DNA from: Flavobacterium urumqiense
GTDB taxonomy: Bacteria; Bacteroidota; Bacteroidia; Flavobacteriales; Flavobacteriaceae
DNA: 64,000 nucleotides
Direction of reading: 5' to 3'
NCBI RefSeq assembly: GCF_900108015.1
Contig: NZ_FNVP01000005.1
Coordinates: forward strand, 62,001 to 126,000
Below are positions 24,560 through 35,077 of the stretch, in pieces. Made by a program: the position numbers and the translations under genes. A model generated the notes under the pieces. That model saw only the letters and a program-made list of their open reading frames with translations. It did not search any database and had not been told where the DNA came from. How positions within the stretch are numbered: position 1 is the stretch's first letter; every line of letters starts with the position of its first letter.

Positions 24560-25291
24560 ATGAACAAAATCATCCAACTTAAAGATTTAGAAATTAAAGA
24601 TTATAAAGAAACTTGGGAATACCAAGAAGAATTATTCAAAGGAATAGTTGACTTAAAAATTAAAAACAGGAGGGAAGAAACTAATTTGGAAACGCCCAAT
24701 TACTTTCTTTTTGTTCAGCATCCTCATGTTTATACTTTGGGAAAAAGTGGTGATTTGAGTAATTTACTGTTATCTGAAAAACAACTCGAAGCCAAAGGAG
24801 CGACTTTTTATAAAATCAATCGTGGAGGTGATATTACCTATCACGGGCCAGGTCAAATTGTGGGCTATCCAATAATTGACTTAGAAAATTTCTTCACTGA
24901 TATTCATAAATACTTGCGTTTTCTGGAAGAAGCAATTATTCTTACCCTTCAAGAATACGGAATTGTTTGTGGCAGAAGCGAAGGGGAAACCGGCGTTTGG
25001 TTAGGCGCGGGAACTCCATTTGCCAGAAAAATTTGTGCTATGGGCGTTCGCGCTTCGCGTTGGGTAACCATGCATGGATTTGCACTAAATGTGAATGCTA
25101 ATTTGGGTTATTTTGACAATATCATTCCGTGTGGGATTCGCGGTAAAGCCGTAACCTCTTTAAACGTAGAACTTGGCGTTGAAAGAGTAAATGAAGCAGA
25201 AGTGAAAGAAAAAATCCTGAAACATTTCTCCATTCTTTTTGAAGCAACTTTTGAGAAATTTGAAATAGTTAAACAGCAATCAAAAATCTAA
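24560..25291 (+). CDS. lipB: Octanoyltransferase for lipoate synthesis
   Basis: LipB moves octanoyl groups from acyl-carrier protein to lipoyl domains. The 243-residue protein shows the family signatures [17 protein letters not shown], the catalytic lysine region [10 protein letters not shown] and the catalytic cysteine in [12 protein letters not shown]. The start is set by the promoter element just upstream. The gene converges with rnhB, and their stop codons overlap by 4 bp. Confidence 0.97.
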   Translation: MNKIIQLKDLEIKDYKETWEYQEELFKGIVDLKIKNRREETNLETPNYFLFVQHPHVYTLGKSGDLSNLLLSEKQLEAKGATFYKINRGGDITYHGPGQIVGYPIIDLENFFTDIHKYLRFLEEAIILTLQEYGIVCGRSEGETGVWLGAGTPFARKICAMGVRASRWVTMHGFALNVNANLGYFDNIIPCGIRGKAVTSLNVELGVERVNEAEVKEKILKHFSILFEATFEKFEIVKQQSKI

Positions 25292-25947
25292 ATTTCTAAT
25301 TTTAATTGTTCCGGTAACAATCGAAATGTCATTCGGTGGTATTTAGTGGTCCCATATTTCCGAATTGCTTCACGATGTTCCTTGGTGGGATATCCTTTGT
25401 TTTGTTTCCAATTATACATCGGGAATTCTTCATGAATCCGGTTCATATAATCATCCCGATAGGTTTTTGCTAATACCGAAGCAGCGGCAATACTCATAAA
25501 TTTAGAATCTCCCTTTATGATACTGGCATTTGGAATTGAATTTAGGATTTCAATTTCCGCGTCAGTGAAAATTTTGCCTCCACGGTTTGTAATTCCGCCT
25601 TTGGGTATAAATGGACTGTTTCCGTCTAATATAATAGATTCCGGTCTTGGATCTAATTTTAGAATACTTTCCTGCATAGCCTTAATAGAGGCGTTCAGAA
25701 TATTAATTTGATCGATTATTAAAGGTTCCAGATGTGTTACTGCAAATGATACGGCTTGCTGCTCAATAATGGGTCTTAATTTTTCTCTTGTTTTTTCAGA
25801 TAATTGTTTACTGTCATTTAAAAACTCATTTTGGAAATTTACAGGTAATATTACAGCGGCTGCAGTAACAGGACCTGCCAGACAACCACGACCCGCTTCG
25901 TCAGTTCCCGTTTCTAAATATGTTGTTAAAAAAAATTGTCTTAACAT
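25288..25947 (-). CDS. rnhB: Ribonuclease HII
   Basis: RNase HII removes ribonucleotides from DNA. The protein has the active-site signature [20 protein letters not shown] and [12 protein letters not shown] (DEDD residues). The ATG at 25945-25947 gives a 219-residue product of normal size; a longer reading frame to 26058 would include the promoter. Confidence 0.96.
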   Translation of the reverse strand: MLRQFFLTTYLETGTDEAGRGCLAGPVTAAAVILPVNFQNEFLNDSKQLSEKTREKLRPIIEQQAVSFAVTHLEPLIIDQINILNASIKAMQESILKLDPRPESIILDGNSPFIPKGGITNRGGKIFTDAEIEILNSIPNASIIKGDSKFMSIAAASVLAKTYRDDYMNRIHEEFPMYNWKQNKGYPTKEHREAIRKYGTTKYHRMTFRLLPEQLKLEI

Positions 25948-25961
25948 TAAATTAATTTTGA

Positions 25962-25969
25962 CAAAAATA
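25962..25969 (-). promoter_or_regulatory. -7 element of rnhB
   Basis: The minus strand reads TATTTTTG, a full match, and fixes the rnhB start at 25947. Confidence 0.65.
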
Positions 25970-26082
25970 TAGTTTTTTGTAGCGGTATCAACATATAATA
26001 AGTATAAAGTCTCAAAATATAAGAGGTAATCTATTATTTTAAGTTGAAACTTTAACAAATGTTACTTTCGTTATTTATGAAA

Positions 26083-26090
26083 TAAATTTG
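26083..26090 (+). promoter_or_regulatory. -7 element of the susC-susD operon
   Basis: TAAATTTG is a full match, leaving a leader of about 50 nt. Confidence 0.7.
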
Positions 26091-26146
26091 TTTCTTTAAG
26101 AAATTATTAAGAAGTTTGTCAAATAACTAATAAAAAATAATTTAAA

Positions 26147-29100
26147 ATGAGATTAAAATTCAAATGGATTTTTTCGTTAGTATTGGCAATGTCAATGCAA
26201 TTTATGTTTGCCCAAGAAAAAACAATCACAGGTGTTGTTTCAGATGGTAATGGAACATTACCAGGCGCAAACGTTTTGATTAAAGGTACTAAAGCAGGTG
26301 TTCAAACCGATTTCGATGGTAAGTATTCTATAAAAGCAAAAACTGGAGACGTTTTGGTTTTTTCTTTTGTAGGAATGAATGATTCTTCAGCAATTGTTGG
26401 GGCTTCTAATACTGTTAACATGAAATTGGCATCATCTTCACAAACTCTTGAAGAGGTAGTTGTTGTTGGTTATGGACAAGTAAAAAAGAAAAATGAAATA
26501 ACAGGAAATGTGGTTTCAGTTTCAGGGGATGTTATTAAGCAAGCTCCAATGGTTTCTGTGGATCAAGCTTTACAAGGTAAAGTTGTTGGTTTGCAAATGT
26601 CAGCTTCTTCGGGTACTCCTGGTTCTGTGCAAGATATTAGAATTCGTGGTAGAAATTCAATAAGTGCTGGAAACTCGCCTTTATTTGTAATTGATGGTGT
26701 GCCTGTTATTAATGGAGATTTTACAGGATCTGCGAATATCAGTTCATTGTCGACGTTGGCTTCGATTTCTCCAGCAGATATTGAGTCTATGACGGTACTG
26801 AAAGATGCAGGTGCTACTTCAGTTTATGGCGCAAGAGGATCTAACGGGGTAATTTTGATTACAACTAAAAAAGGGAAAAAAGGAGAGGCAAAGTTCAGCT
26901 TTAGTTCAACAGTAGGTTTTCAAAATAATGCAGTTGCTGGTTTGAGACCATTTACAGGTGCTGAGAAAAAAGAATTGTATCTGGAGGCTATTTACAATAC
27001 TTTTAGTAATAATGGCACTACTTTTACAAAGGATAATACTTATGCTTGGATGCTTACTAGTCCTACTTCATTAATTTCAGCAGGAAATAAGACTGCATTG
27101 GTTAACTGGGTTAATGCTGGGGAGAATGAGTATAATTGGGATGAACTCATGAAAAATAAAGATGCTGTTTTTAATAGTCTTGATTTTTCTGTTTCTGCTG
27201 GTGATGAAAAATCAACTTTGTATGCCTCAATTGGATATAATAAAACAGAAGCGACTGTAATTGGATCAGATTTTAAACGTGTTAATGGAGTTTTAAATTA
27301 TTCTAGGAAATTAACAGATAAATTTGAGTTAAGAACGGGTATGAATGTTTCTAATATTAGACAAAATGGTGTTTTAGAGCAAGGCGCATTTTTTTCAAAT
27401 CCAAACTTGACAAAAGCATTTATGAGCCCATGGAATAATCCATATAATGCTGACGGTTCTTTGTCTACAGCAATAACTCCATTGCATAATGCTTTGTATA
27501 CTGCTGTTAATAATGTTAGAGCTAATGACTTGACAAGAGTGTTGTCAAACAATAGTTTGAGCTATCAAATTGCTAAAGATCTGAAATTTAGGACAGATGT
27601 GTCTTTTGATTATACATTAGCTTCATACAAAGGCTTCAATAATGCAGTTCATGGAGATGGTTTGTCTGTGGGAGGTAATGCAACAGCTTCTGTAAGAAAA
27701 AACTTTAATTATGTTGCTCAAAATTCATTAGATTATGGTTTATCTCTTAATGAAGATCACAGATTTGATTTCAAAGCATTAGTTGAATATCAAAAAAACA
27801 AGCAAAATTTTATTTCAGCTTTTGGAGAAGTAATTCCACTTGGTTTTACAAATGTTAGTAATACTGCAGCTAATAAAGATGCTAGTTCAACTTACGATGA
27901 TTGGTCTAATTTGGGTTATGTAGGTATTGTTAACTACAAATTTCAAAATAGATTCCTTCTAGATTTAACAGGAAGAAGAGAGGCTTCTTCTCGATTTGCT
28001 GCAGATAATAGATGGGGGACTTTTTATTCAGCAGGTGCTGCATGGAATGTTAATAACGAAAGTTTCATGAAAAATCTAACTTTTGTAGATCTACTTCGCT
28101 TAAGAGGGTCTTATGGTACATCAGGTAATAATAATATTGATATTAACTCTTATCAAACATTATTGGGTACTACAAACTATAATAATCAAGGTGGTCTGGT
28201 TCCTGTTCAATTTGGTACTGCAGATCTTGGATGGGAAACTCAGAAAAAACTTGATACAGGTTTAGAATTTGGTGTTTGGGATAATAGAATTAAGGGTACT
28301 GCTGCTTATTATAATAATAAATCTGAAGATTTATTGTTGAGCTTGCCATTATCTTTAACTACAGGTCATAGTAGTCAAAATCAAAATCTTGGATCATTAA
28401 GAAATAGTGGATTAGAGTTTGAGTTAAATGTTGATATAATTCGTTCAGATGATTTTAATTGGAGTATTGGTGGTAACTATGCAACAGTTAAAAATGAAGT
28501 AGTTGGTATGCCTACAATAAATGGTAAACAAGTTACTATAACAGGTGGTACTACAAGAACGGAGGTTGGATATCCTGTTGCAGGTTGGTACATGAGAAAG
28601 TGGGCTGGTGTTGATCCTGCTAATGGTAATGCGCTTTGGTATATTGATGGTGTAAGTGGAGCGACAACTACAAGCTATAATACTGCTAAGGTAGAATGGC
28701 AAGGTGATAGTGCTTTACCTAAATTTACAGGTGGTTTGAACACGCATATAGATGTTTATAATTTTTATGTAGATGTATCTTTGTATGCAGCTGGAGGTCA
28801 CAAAGTATATGAAGATTGGGCTGGTTTTACACAACATTCTGGTAGAACATCTTTATTGACTTATAATGGTTCTGAAGCTATACTTGACAGATGGCAGAAT
28901 CCTGGAGATATAACAAATGTTCCAAAAGTTGAGTATACAGCTACAGCTGGGAATGCTCAAGCTGCTGCTACTTCTACAAGATTTTTATATGATGGAGATT
29001 ATATGAGATTAAGAGATATTACTTTTGGTTATAATTTTAAATCTGCTGTTTTGTCACAATTAAAACTTGATGGTTTGTCTGCATCTGTCAGAGGTACTAA

Positions 29101-29224
29101 CTTGTTGACTTGGGTTAAAGATGATAGATTAAAGTATGATCCAGAAGTACGTGCAGACGGTTTTACAAGATTGACTTCTCCACCAGTAAAATCTGTTGTG
29201 TTTTCATTAAATGTTAAATTTTAA
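26147..29224 (+). CDS. SusC/RagA family TonB-linked outer-membrane protein
   Basis: A 1025-residue nutrient importer. After the signal peptide (ending FAQ) comes a carboxypeptidase-regulatory-like domain (ITGVVSDGNGTLPGANVLIKG), a TonB box (EEVVVVGYG), the plug (SVDQALQGKVVGLQ, IRIRGRNSI, LKDAGATSVYGARG) and a large barrel. It is followed 5 bp later by susD. No glycoside hydrolase, peptidase or sigma/anti-sigma gene is nearby, so the substrate, glycan or peptide, is unknown. Confidence 0.96.
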   Translation: MRLKFKWIFSLVLAMSMQFMFAQEKTITGVVSDGNGTLPGANVLIKGTKAGVQTDFDGKYSIKAKTGDVLVFSFVGMNDSSAIVGASNTVNMKLASSSQTLEEVVVVGYGQVKKKNEITGNVVSVSGDVIKQAPMVSVDQALQGKVVGLQMSASSGTPGSVQDIRIRGRNSISAGNSPLFVIDGVPVINGDFTGSANISSLSTLASISPADIESMTVLKDAGATSVYGARGSNGVILITTKKGKKGEAKFSFSSTVGFQNNAVAGLRPFTGAEKKELYLEAIYNTFSNNGTTFTKDNTYAWMLTSPTSLISAGNKTALVNWVNAGENEYNWDELMKNKDAVFNSLDFSVSAGDEKSTLYASIGYNKTEATVIGSDFKRVNGVLNYSRKLTDKFELRTGMNVSNIRQNGVLEQGAFFSNPNLTKAFMSPWNNPYNADGSLSTAITPLHNALYTAVNNVRANDLTRVLSNNSLSYQIAKDLKFRTDVSFDYTLASYKGFNNAVHGDGLSVGGNATASVRKNFNYVAQNSLDYGLSLNEDHRFDFKALVEYQKNKQNFISAFGEVIPLGFTNVSNTAANKDASSTYDDWSNLGYVGIVNYKFQNRFLLDLTGRREASSRFAADNRWGTFYSAGAAWNVNNESFMKNLTFVDLLRLRGSYGTSGNNNIDINSYQTLLGTTNYNNQGGLVPVQFGTADLGWETQKKLDTGLEFGVWDNRIKGTAAYYNNKSEDLLLSLPLSLTTGHSSQNQNLGSLRNSGLEFELNVDIIRSDDFNWSIGGNYATVKNEVVGMPTINGKQVTITGGTTRTEVGYPVAGWYMRKWAGVDPANGNALWYIDGVSGATTTSYNTAKVEWQGDSALPKFTGGLNTHIDVYNFYVDVSLYAAGGHKVYEDWAGFTQHSGRTSLLTYNGSEAILDRWQNPGDITNVPKVEYTATAGNAQAAATSTRFLYDGDYMRLRDITFGYNFKSAVLSQLKLDGLSASVRGTNLLTWVKDDRLKYDPEVRADGFTRLTSPPVKSVVFSLNVKF

Positions 29225-29229
29225 GAATT

Positions 29230-30600
29230 ATGAAAAAAATATTTTTAATTGTTATGTCACTCGCTATTTTTTCTACAGTGATGACGTCATGTTCACAAGA
29301 CTCTTTGGAGCCTTCATTAGAGCAGAATAGAGATTTTATTTTAAATCCTCCAAGTACAGTGAGTGATTTGCAATTGTTGGCAAACGGTATGCATAAGAGA
29401 ATGGTTGCAGTTCCTTATTATGGTAGAGATTATGTTATTTTTAATGAATGTAGAACTGATAATGCCTATTCAACAGGAGCTTCAAATCGCTTTTTAAATG
29501 TAACTCAAGGTGTTTTAACAGCGTCTGCTGCTTATCCAACTGATACGTGGGCTCAAATTTATGCTGTAATTACTAATGCGAATCTTATTATCAATTCAAC
29601 TATAACTGGTGACCAGGTAGTTGTTGATGACTTGAAAGCGCAGGCTTTAACTGTAAGAGCTTTGGCTCATTTTGATTTGTTAAAATTATATGGTCAACAA
29701 AATGTTGGGTCATCTTTGACTTCGATGAATATGAGTGCATTAGGTGTTCCTTATGTAACTACCTATAGAGATTTATTTAAATTAACACCTGCAAGAAATA
29801 CAGTTGCAGAAGTAAAAAAATTCATTTATGATGATTTAAATTCGGCTATTCCTAAATTTATACCAACACCTTTAAATTATACGAAAGTTAATTTACAATC
29901 AGCTAAAGCAATTAAATCTAGAGTTGCAATATATTTTAGCGATTGGACTATTGCTCGTGATGCAGCATCAGAAGCTCTTACATTAGGTGGTAGTGTTGTT
30001 CCAGAATCTTCTTTCGTTTCCTCTTTTTCTGCAGATGGTAAGCAATCTAATTCAATTTTTGAATTAGTTCAGTTATCGAATGATAATAATGGAATTAATG
30101 GATTATTTCAAATCTATGGTGTTACTGTTTATGGAGATATTGTGCTTAATAACACGGTTGCTTTTTCTTCAATATTTGATGCAACTGATGTTAGAAGGTC
30201 TGCAAGTATGATTAGTGCTACCAGAAATATCGGTAAGTATACTAAATTTGCTACGAATACTAAAGTTATTCGTTATGAAGAAATTGTATTAAATTATGCT
30301 GAGGCTTTATTTGAAACAGGTAATGCTCCACAAGCTCTTATTCAATTGAATAGAATCACTGCTCAAAGAGGGGCTGTCGCTCATTTGGTTGCTAGTAAGG
30401 CTAATATTTTATTAGAAAGAAGAAGAGAGCTTGCGTTTGAAGGTTTCAGATTTGATGATTTGGTTAGAAACGGTAAGGGTGTTCCTAAGAATCCTAATAT
30501 TTTAGCTCCATTTGCATATGGAGATTATAGATTGGCTTTTCCAATTCCTCAAGCAGAGATGAATGGTAATCCAAATATGGTTCAAAATTTTAATTTCTAA
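29230..30600 (+). CDS. SusD/RagB family nutrient-binding lipoprotein
   Basis: A 456-residue surface lipoprotein (signal ending MTSC) that forms the lid over the SusC barrel. Family features are the helical TPR-like repeats (AQALTVRALAHFDLLKLYG) and the closing RRRELAFEGFRFDDLVRNGKG. It is the second gene of the pair and ends at a strong terminator. Confidence 0.95.
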   Translation: MKKIFLIVMSLAIFSTVMTSCSQDSLEPSLEQNRDFILNPPSTVSDLQLLANGMHKRMVAVPYYGRDYVIFNECRTDNAYSTGASNRFLNVTQGVLTASAAYPTDTWAQIYAVITNANLIINSTITGDQVVVDDLKAQALTVRALAHFDLLKLYGQQNVGSSLTSMNMSALGVPYVTTYRDLFKLTPARNTVAEVKKFIYDDLNSAIPKFIPTPLNYTKVNLQSAKAIKSRVAIYFSDWTIARDAASEALTLGGSVVPESSFVSSFSADGKQSNSIFELVQLSNDNNGINGLFQIYGVTVYGDIVLNNTVAFSSIFDATDVRRSASMISATRNIGKYTKFATNTKVIRYEEIVLNYAEALFETGNAPQALIQLNRITAQRGAVAHLVASKANILLERRRELAFEGFRFDDLVRNGKGVPKNPNILAPFAYGDYRLAFPIPQAEMNGNPNMVQNFNF

Positions 30601-30636
30601 TTAATAATTAATAATAGTATTAATTAAATTTATAGT

Positions 30637-30674
30637 AATCCGCCTAAAAAGTAATTTTTAGGCGGATTTTTTAT
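30637..30674 (+). terminator. Terminator of the susC-susD operon
   Basis: AATCCGCCTAAAAA pairs with TTTTTAGGCGGATT, followed by a T tract. Confidence 0.9.
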
Positions 30675-30691
30675 TTAAGGTGATTATCATC

Positions 30692-30699
30692 TATCTTTG
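30692..30699 (+). promoter_or_regulatory. -7 element of the putative porin gene
   Basis: TATCTTTG is a full match, 47 bp before the ATG. Confidence 0.7.
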
Positions 30700-30745
30700 C
30701 TTGATTAAAATTGTAAAAACAATTGCCTAATTATACCTTTTCCAT

Positions 30746-32704
30746 ATGAGAATACTCTTTTTTTTTATTTTTTTATCATTCTCCACTTTGTTGTTTTCTC
30801 AGGAGAAAAACAGCAAGACTTTAGACACCAATAGTAAATACAATCGCTCAGATTCCATAAAAAAACCAAAACAACCTTTGGCCACCATAGATCAGTACCG
30901 CGTTATTACATTAGATCGGGATACTACTTATATAGATACTTCACTGAGCATTCAAAGAGAATACAGTCATAATTATTTAAGAAAAGATACTTTTGGGCTT
31001 TTAGCTTTCGCTAATGATGGACAAACGTATAATACGCTGCAATACAGTTTAACTGATTTTTCCCCTTTCCCTGAATTTGGATTCAAAGCAAAACATTTCA
31101 ATTTTCTGGAAGCAAATCAGATACGATATAGCTCTGTGGCAACTCCTGTTACGGAACTATATTTTAAAACTACGATAAAAAAAGGCCAATCGGCAGATTC
31201 ATTTATAACGTTAAATACTTTTGAAAATCTTAATTTTTCTATTGCTTATAAAGGCTTACGTTCTGAGGGTTTATACATAAATCAATTATCAAGTACAGGA
31301 AATTTCAGATTCACGGTAAGTTACAACACGAAAAATAAAAGATATTACTCCAATGCGCATTATACTTATCAGGATATTTTAAATTATGAAAATGGGGGAA
31401 TCACAACAGATCTTGATTTTGAAAGTGAAGATCCGAAATTTAATAACAGACAACGATTAGAAGTTTTTTTGAATGATGCTAAATCATTTCTGAAAGGGAA
31501 AAGGGTATTTTTAGATCACAGTTTTAGAATTAATCCTGTAAAAGGAGCTAATAATTTATATATAAACCATCAGTTTAATTACGAAAATAAGTTTTTCGAA
31601 TACAATCAAGCCACAGTCCCGTCCTCTGTAGGAGCAACTGTAGTGTTTCGTTATGGTGAATCTTTTAAAAATAGCGAAATAAATGATCAAACTCATTACA
31701 ATAAAATGTACAATAAAATTGGGTTTACTTATGAAAACACAACTTTAGGAAAATTCCAATTTTTTGCAGATGATTTTAGATCGAATTATTATTACAGTCA
31801 AATTTTGATTTTTGATGGTAAGACGGTTCCAAGTTCTTTAAGCCAAAATATAAATAATATTGGTGGCCAATATGCGTATCAAAAAAATAAGTGGAACGGA
31901 AATTTTTTATATTCTAGGTCAGTTACCAATCAATCATTATCGAATTTAGATGCCAAGTTGAAATATGATTACAATGACGAAACGGAATTGATATTTCAAT
32001 ATCAAAACATAAACAAATTGCCAAATAACAATTATGATTTGTACCAAAGCAGTTACGTTCAATACAACTGGTCAAATGCTTTTAAAAATGAAAAAATAAA
32101 TTCTGTGTCTGTCAATGCAGTTACACCGTGGGTCACTGCTTCGCTTCAGTATTCTGTATTAAATGATCATCTTTATTTTGCCGATGTTTCAACTGATGCT
32201 CAAATACTGGTCCGCACACAAATAGTTGCGCCAACACAGTACGAAAAGACCATAAATTATTTATCAATTAAAGTGAGTAAAGAATTAAAATTCGGGAGAT
32301 TTGCGTTAGATAATACTGTTTTGTACCAAAAAGTAGGTCAGAAAGATAAAATCCTAAATGTACCTCAAATTGTGACTAGAAATACTTTTTACTACTCAGC
32401 TTATTTTTTCAAAAAGAATGCATTGTTCTTGCAAACCGGTATTTCACTGAATTATTTCACTAAATACTTTGGAAATGAATACAATCCTGTAATTGGTGAA
32501 TTTTTTGTTCAAAATAAAAAAGAAATTGGGAACTATCCAAACCTGGATTTTTTTGTTAATGCAAAGATTCAAAGAACCAGAATTTACTTAAAAGCAGAGC
32601 ATTTTAATTCAGCTTTATCGGGTAATAATTTTTATTCTTCACCTAACAATCCTTACCGTGATTTTACAATTCGTTTTGGATTGGTTTGGAATTTCTTCAA
32701 TTAA
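30746..32704 (+). CDS. Putative outer-membrane porin (Porin_10 type)
   Basis: A 652-residue protein with a signal peptide (ending LFSQ), a short disordered Lys/Ser-rich stretch, the TTYIDTSLSIQREYSHNYLRKD motif near residues 60-82 (split here for length only) and a long series of beta strands ending FGLVWNFFN. This pattern fits the conserved Bacteroidota putative porins. The cargo is unknown. It is transcribed alone from the promoter at 30692. Confidence 0.82.
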   Translation: MRILFFFIFLSFSTLLFSQEKNSKTLDTNSKYNRSDSIKKPKQPLATIDQYRVITLDRDTTYIDTSLSIQREYSHNYLRKDTFGLLAFANDGQTYNTLQYSLTDFSPFPEFGFKAKHFNFLEANQIRYSSVATPVTELYFKTTIKKGQSADSFITLNTFENLNFSIAYKGLRSEGLYINQLSSTGNFRFTVSYNTKNKRYYSNAHYTYQDILNYENGGITTDLDFESEDPKFNNRQRLEVFLNDAKSFLKGKRVFLDHSFRINPVKGANNLYINHQFNYENKFFEYNQATVPSSVGATVVFRYGESFKNSEINDQTHYNKMYNKIGFTYENTTLGKFQFFADDFRSNYYYSQILIFDGKTVPSSLSQNINNIGGQYAYQKNKWNGNFLYSRSVTNQSLSNLDAKLKYDYNDETELIFQYQNINKLPNNNYDLYQSSYVQYNWSNAFKNEKINSVSVNAVTPWVTASLQYSVLNDHLYFADVSTDAQILVRTQIVAPTQYEKTINYLSIKVSKELKFGRFALDNTVLYQKVGQKDKILNVPQIVTRNTFYYSAYFFKKNALFLQTGISLNYFTKYFGNEYNPVIGEFFVQNKKEIGNYPNLDFFVNAKIQRTRIYLKAEHFNSALSGNNFYSSPNNPYRDFTIRFGLVWNFFN

Positions 32705-32893
32705 TAAATATTAGTACGCCATTTGTCGGGAAAACGTATTTATCATCGTATCCAATATATTTTTACTCAGTTAGATAGCAAAATAAAAAATGTTGTTTTA
32801 AATGAAATTTACACGACTATTATTTCATAAAATTTTTGTGAAGTAGTGATTTACGCATAATTTGGTAATTCTTATTTTTTTGTAACAAAATGC

Positions 32894-32901
32894 TATCTTT
32901 G
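32894..32901 (+). promoter_or_regulatory. -7 element of the cystathionine beta-synthase-like gene
   Basis: TATCTTTG is a full match, 31 bp before the ATG. The rest of the 228-bp gap is AT-rich without other features. Confidence 0.75.
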
Positions 32902-32932
32902 TATGGCGATTTATAACAACTCACACTTTTAA

Positions 32933-34306
32933 ATGAATAATAAAATGCACTACGCAGAAAACATATTAGGCACAATAGGCAACACACCATTAGTCAAACT
33001 TAATAAAGTTGTTGATGGAATAGATGCTTTGGTACTTGCTAAAGTAGAAACTTTTAATCCGGGAAATTCCGTAAAAGACAGAATGGCCGTTAAAATGATT
33101 GAAGATGCTGAATCCGACGGTAGATTAAAACCAGGGGGCACCATTATAGAAGGAACTTCCGGGAATACAGGTATGGGATTAGCATTAGTTGCTATAATAA
33201 AAGGGTATAAGCTGGTTTGTGTGATTTCAGATAAACAGTCCAAAGAAAAGATGGATATTCTTCGTGCAGTCGGCGCTAAAGTAATAGTTTGTCCTACGGA
33301 TGTTGAGCCAACTGATCCGCGTTCGTATTATTCTGTTTCTCGACGATTAGCAGAAGAGACGCCCAATTCCTGGTATGTGAATCAATACGATAATCCTTCA
33401 AATGCGATAGCGCATTACGAGCAAACGGGACCAGAAATTTGGGAACAAACGGGTGGTAAAATAACGCATTTTGTATCGGGTGTAGGAACTGGAGGAACAA
33501 TTTCAGGAGTTGGGAAATATTTGAAAGAGAAAAATCCAAATATTAAAATTTGGGGGATTGATACCTATGGTTCTGTCTTTAAAAAATACCATGAAACAGG
33601 AATTTTTGATGAAAATGAAATCTATTCTTATATAACTGAAGGTATTGGCGAAGACATATTACCAAAGAATGTTGACTTCTCATTGATTGATGGTTTTACA
33701 AAAGTAACCGACAAAGATGCGGCAGTTTACACCCGAAAAATTGCTCTTGAAGAAGGGATTTTTGTTGGGAATTCTGCTGGTGCGGCCGTAAAAGGATTAT
33801 TACAGCTTAAAGAACATTTTAAACCTGAAGATGTGGTTGTGGTTCTTTTTCACGATTCAGGAAGCCGTTATGTAGGCAAAATGTTCAATGACGATTGGAT
33901 GCGAGAAAGAGGTTTTCTTGACGAGGAAATCAAAAAAGCAGAAGATGTTATCAAAGATCATATCGACAAACCATTGATAGTAGTTCGTACCGAAGAATTA
34001 GTTTCACACGCTATAGAAAGAATGCGTAAATACAAGATTTCTCAAATTCCAGTGATTGACGTCACGGGATTTGTAGGTTCGGTTGATGAAAGTGATTTGT
34101 TCCAAAGTTATGTTGCCGATAAAAATGTAGCGGACAGACCGATAAAAGAAATTATGGGAAAACCATTTCCAATTGTAAAATTAGGAACGGCAATTGAAGA
34201 AGTCTCGAAGTTATTTACCAAAGAAAACGATGCGGTTTTGGTTGAATTAGAGAATGGAAGTCACCATATTATTACTAAATATGATATTATTGGGTCAATA
34301 AAATAA
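32933..34306 (+). CDS. Cystathionine beta-synthase / cysteine synthase family enzyme with CBS domains
   Basis: A 457-residue PLP enzyme of sulfur amino-acid metabolism. The fold-type II catalytic domain (about 1-320) has the PLP lysine K48 in GNSVKDRM, the TSGNTGMG phosphate loop and GVGTGGTISGVGKYL. Residues 330-457 form a pair of CBS domains (RMRKYKISQIPVIDV), which usually bind adenosyl ligands. No N-terminal heme domain is present. It could act as CBS or as a cysteine synthase; the CBS-domain tail favours the first. A second ATG four codons downstream is an alternative start. Confidence 0.92.
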   Translation: MNNKMHYAENILGTIGNTPLVKLNKVVDGIDALVLAKVETFNPGNSVKDRMAVKMIEDAESDGRLKPGGTIIEGTSGNTGMGLALVAIIKGYKLVCVISDKQSKEKMDILRAVGAKVIVCPTDVEPTDPRSYYSVSRRLAEETPNSWYVNQYDNPSNAIAHYEQTGPEIWEQTGGKITHFVSGVGTGGTISGVGKYLKEKNPNIKIWGIDTYGSVFKKYHETGIFDENEIYSYITEGIGEDILPKNVDFSLIDGFTKVTDKDAAVYTRKIALEEGIFVGNSAGAAVKGLLQLKEHFKPEDVVVVLFHDSGSRYVGKMFNDDWMRERGFLDEEIKKAEDVIKDHIDKPLIVVRTEELVSHAIERMRKYKISQIPVIDVTGFVGSVDESDLFQSYVADKNVADRPIKEIMGKPFPIVKLGTAIEEVSKLFTKENDAVLVELENGSHHIITKYDIIGSIK

Positions 34307-34338
34307 ATTTTTATTATCCAAAATATTAAAATTTTTAC

Positions 34339-34384
34339 AGCCATGAATTTGACGAGTTTATTTCGTTAAATTTGTGGCTTTTTC
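34339..34384 (+). terminator. Terminator overlapping the exonuclease promoter
   Basis: AGCCATGAATTT at 34339 pairs with AAATTTGTGGCT at 34368-34379, followed by Ts. The right arm also holds the TAAATTTG element. Confidence 0.65.
34367..34374 (+). promoter_or_regulatory. -7 element of the exonuclease gene
   Basis: TAAATTTG is a full match, 32 bp before the ATG, and lies in the arm of the preceding terminator. Confidence 0.65.
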
Positions 34385-34405
34385 GATTTATAACAAACTT
34401 ATAAT

Positions 34406-34888
34406 ATGACCTTCACCGCCATAGATTTTGAAACCGCAACGGCATTCCATCCGTGTTCAGTAGGGATTGTTACTGTAGAAAACGGAATAATTGTAGATGA
34501 GTTTGTTAGTTTAATTAAACCGCCAAATAATTTATATTCTCCCTTTACAATTCAAGTTCATGGGATATATCCGCGAGATACGGTCAATGCAAAATCATTT
34601 GCACAAGTATATCCTGAAATACAAAAACGCCTTCAAAACAGAGTGATTGTGGCTCATAATGAGAGTTTCGACAGAAATGTTCTTGCGAAATCAATGGCGC
34701 TTTATAATTTGGATTATGCTGATTTGAATTTGTCGCCTCGTTGGGAATGCACGGTTAAGATTTATAAAGCCAAAGGATTAAAACCAACCAAATTAAGTGA
34801 TTGTTGCCGGAAAATGAATATCGCTTTAAATCATCACGAGGCATTATCTGATGCTCGGGCTTGTGCCAAATTGTATTTACTTCGCTAG
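34406..34888 (+). CDS. 3'-5' exonuclease of the DnaQ (DEDDh) superfamily
   Basis: A 160-residue stand-alone exonuclease domain. The active-site motifs are AIDFETAT (D and E), VIVAHNESFDRNVL and HHEALSDARACA (His and Asp of the DEDDh class). It lacks polymerase or UvrC parts. The short form is typical of small proofreading or RNA/DNA repair nucleases in Bacteroidota; the specific role is unknown. Confidence 0.9.
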   Translation: MTFTAIDFETATAFHPCSVGIVTVENGIIVDEFVSLIKPPNNLYSPFTIQVHGIYPRDTVNAKSFAQVYPEIQKRLQNRVIVAHNESFDRNVLAKSMALYNLDYADLNLSPRWECTVKIYKAKGLKPTKLSDCCRKMNIALNHHEALSDARACAKLYLLR

Positions 34889-34927
34889 TCATGGCGAGGT
34901 GTTGCGAGGAACGTGGTAAAGCAATCC
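34889..34927. repeat. Interspersed repeat, GCGAGGAACG type
   Basis: This stretch starts TCATGGCGAGGTG and contains TTGCGAGGAACG and AAAGCAATCC. It matches the TCATTGCGAGGAACGAAGCAATC-like intergenic repeat scattered in many bacterial genomes, here with a small insertion. The following AACTATCG..TTACTAC tract has no coding capacity. Confidence 0.6.
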
Positions 34928-35077
34928 GATAGGGAGAAGTAACTATCGTTACTACAAAAAAAAGTAATTTTTTGGTGAATTGAAGAATATTTTTTTTATT
35001 TTGTAAGGTAAGTTGTTGTTTTTTCATACTTTAGAGTCTTTTATTTTTAAGTCTAAACTCTATTATCTAAAAAAAAT

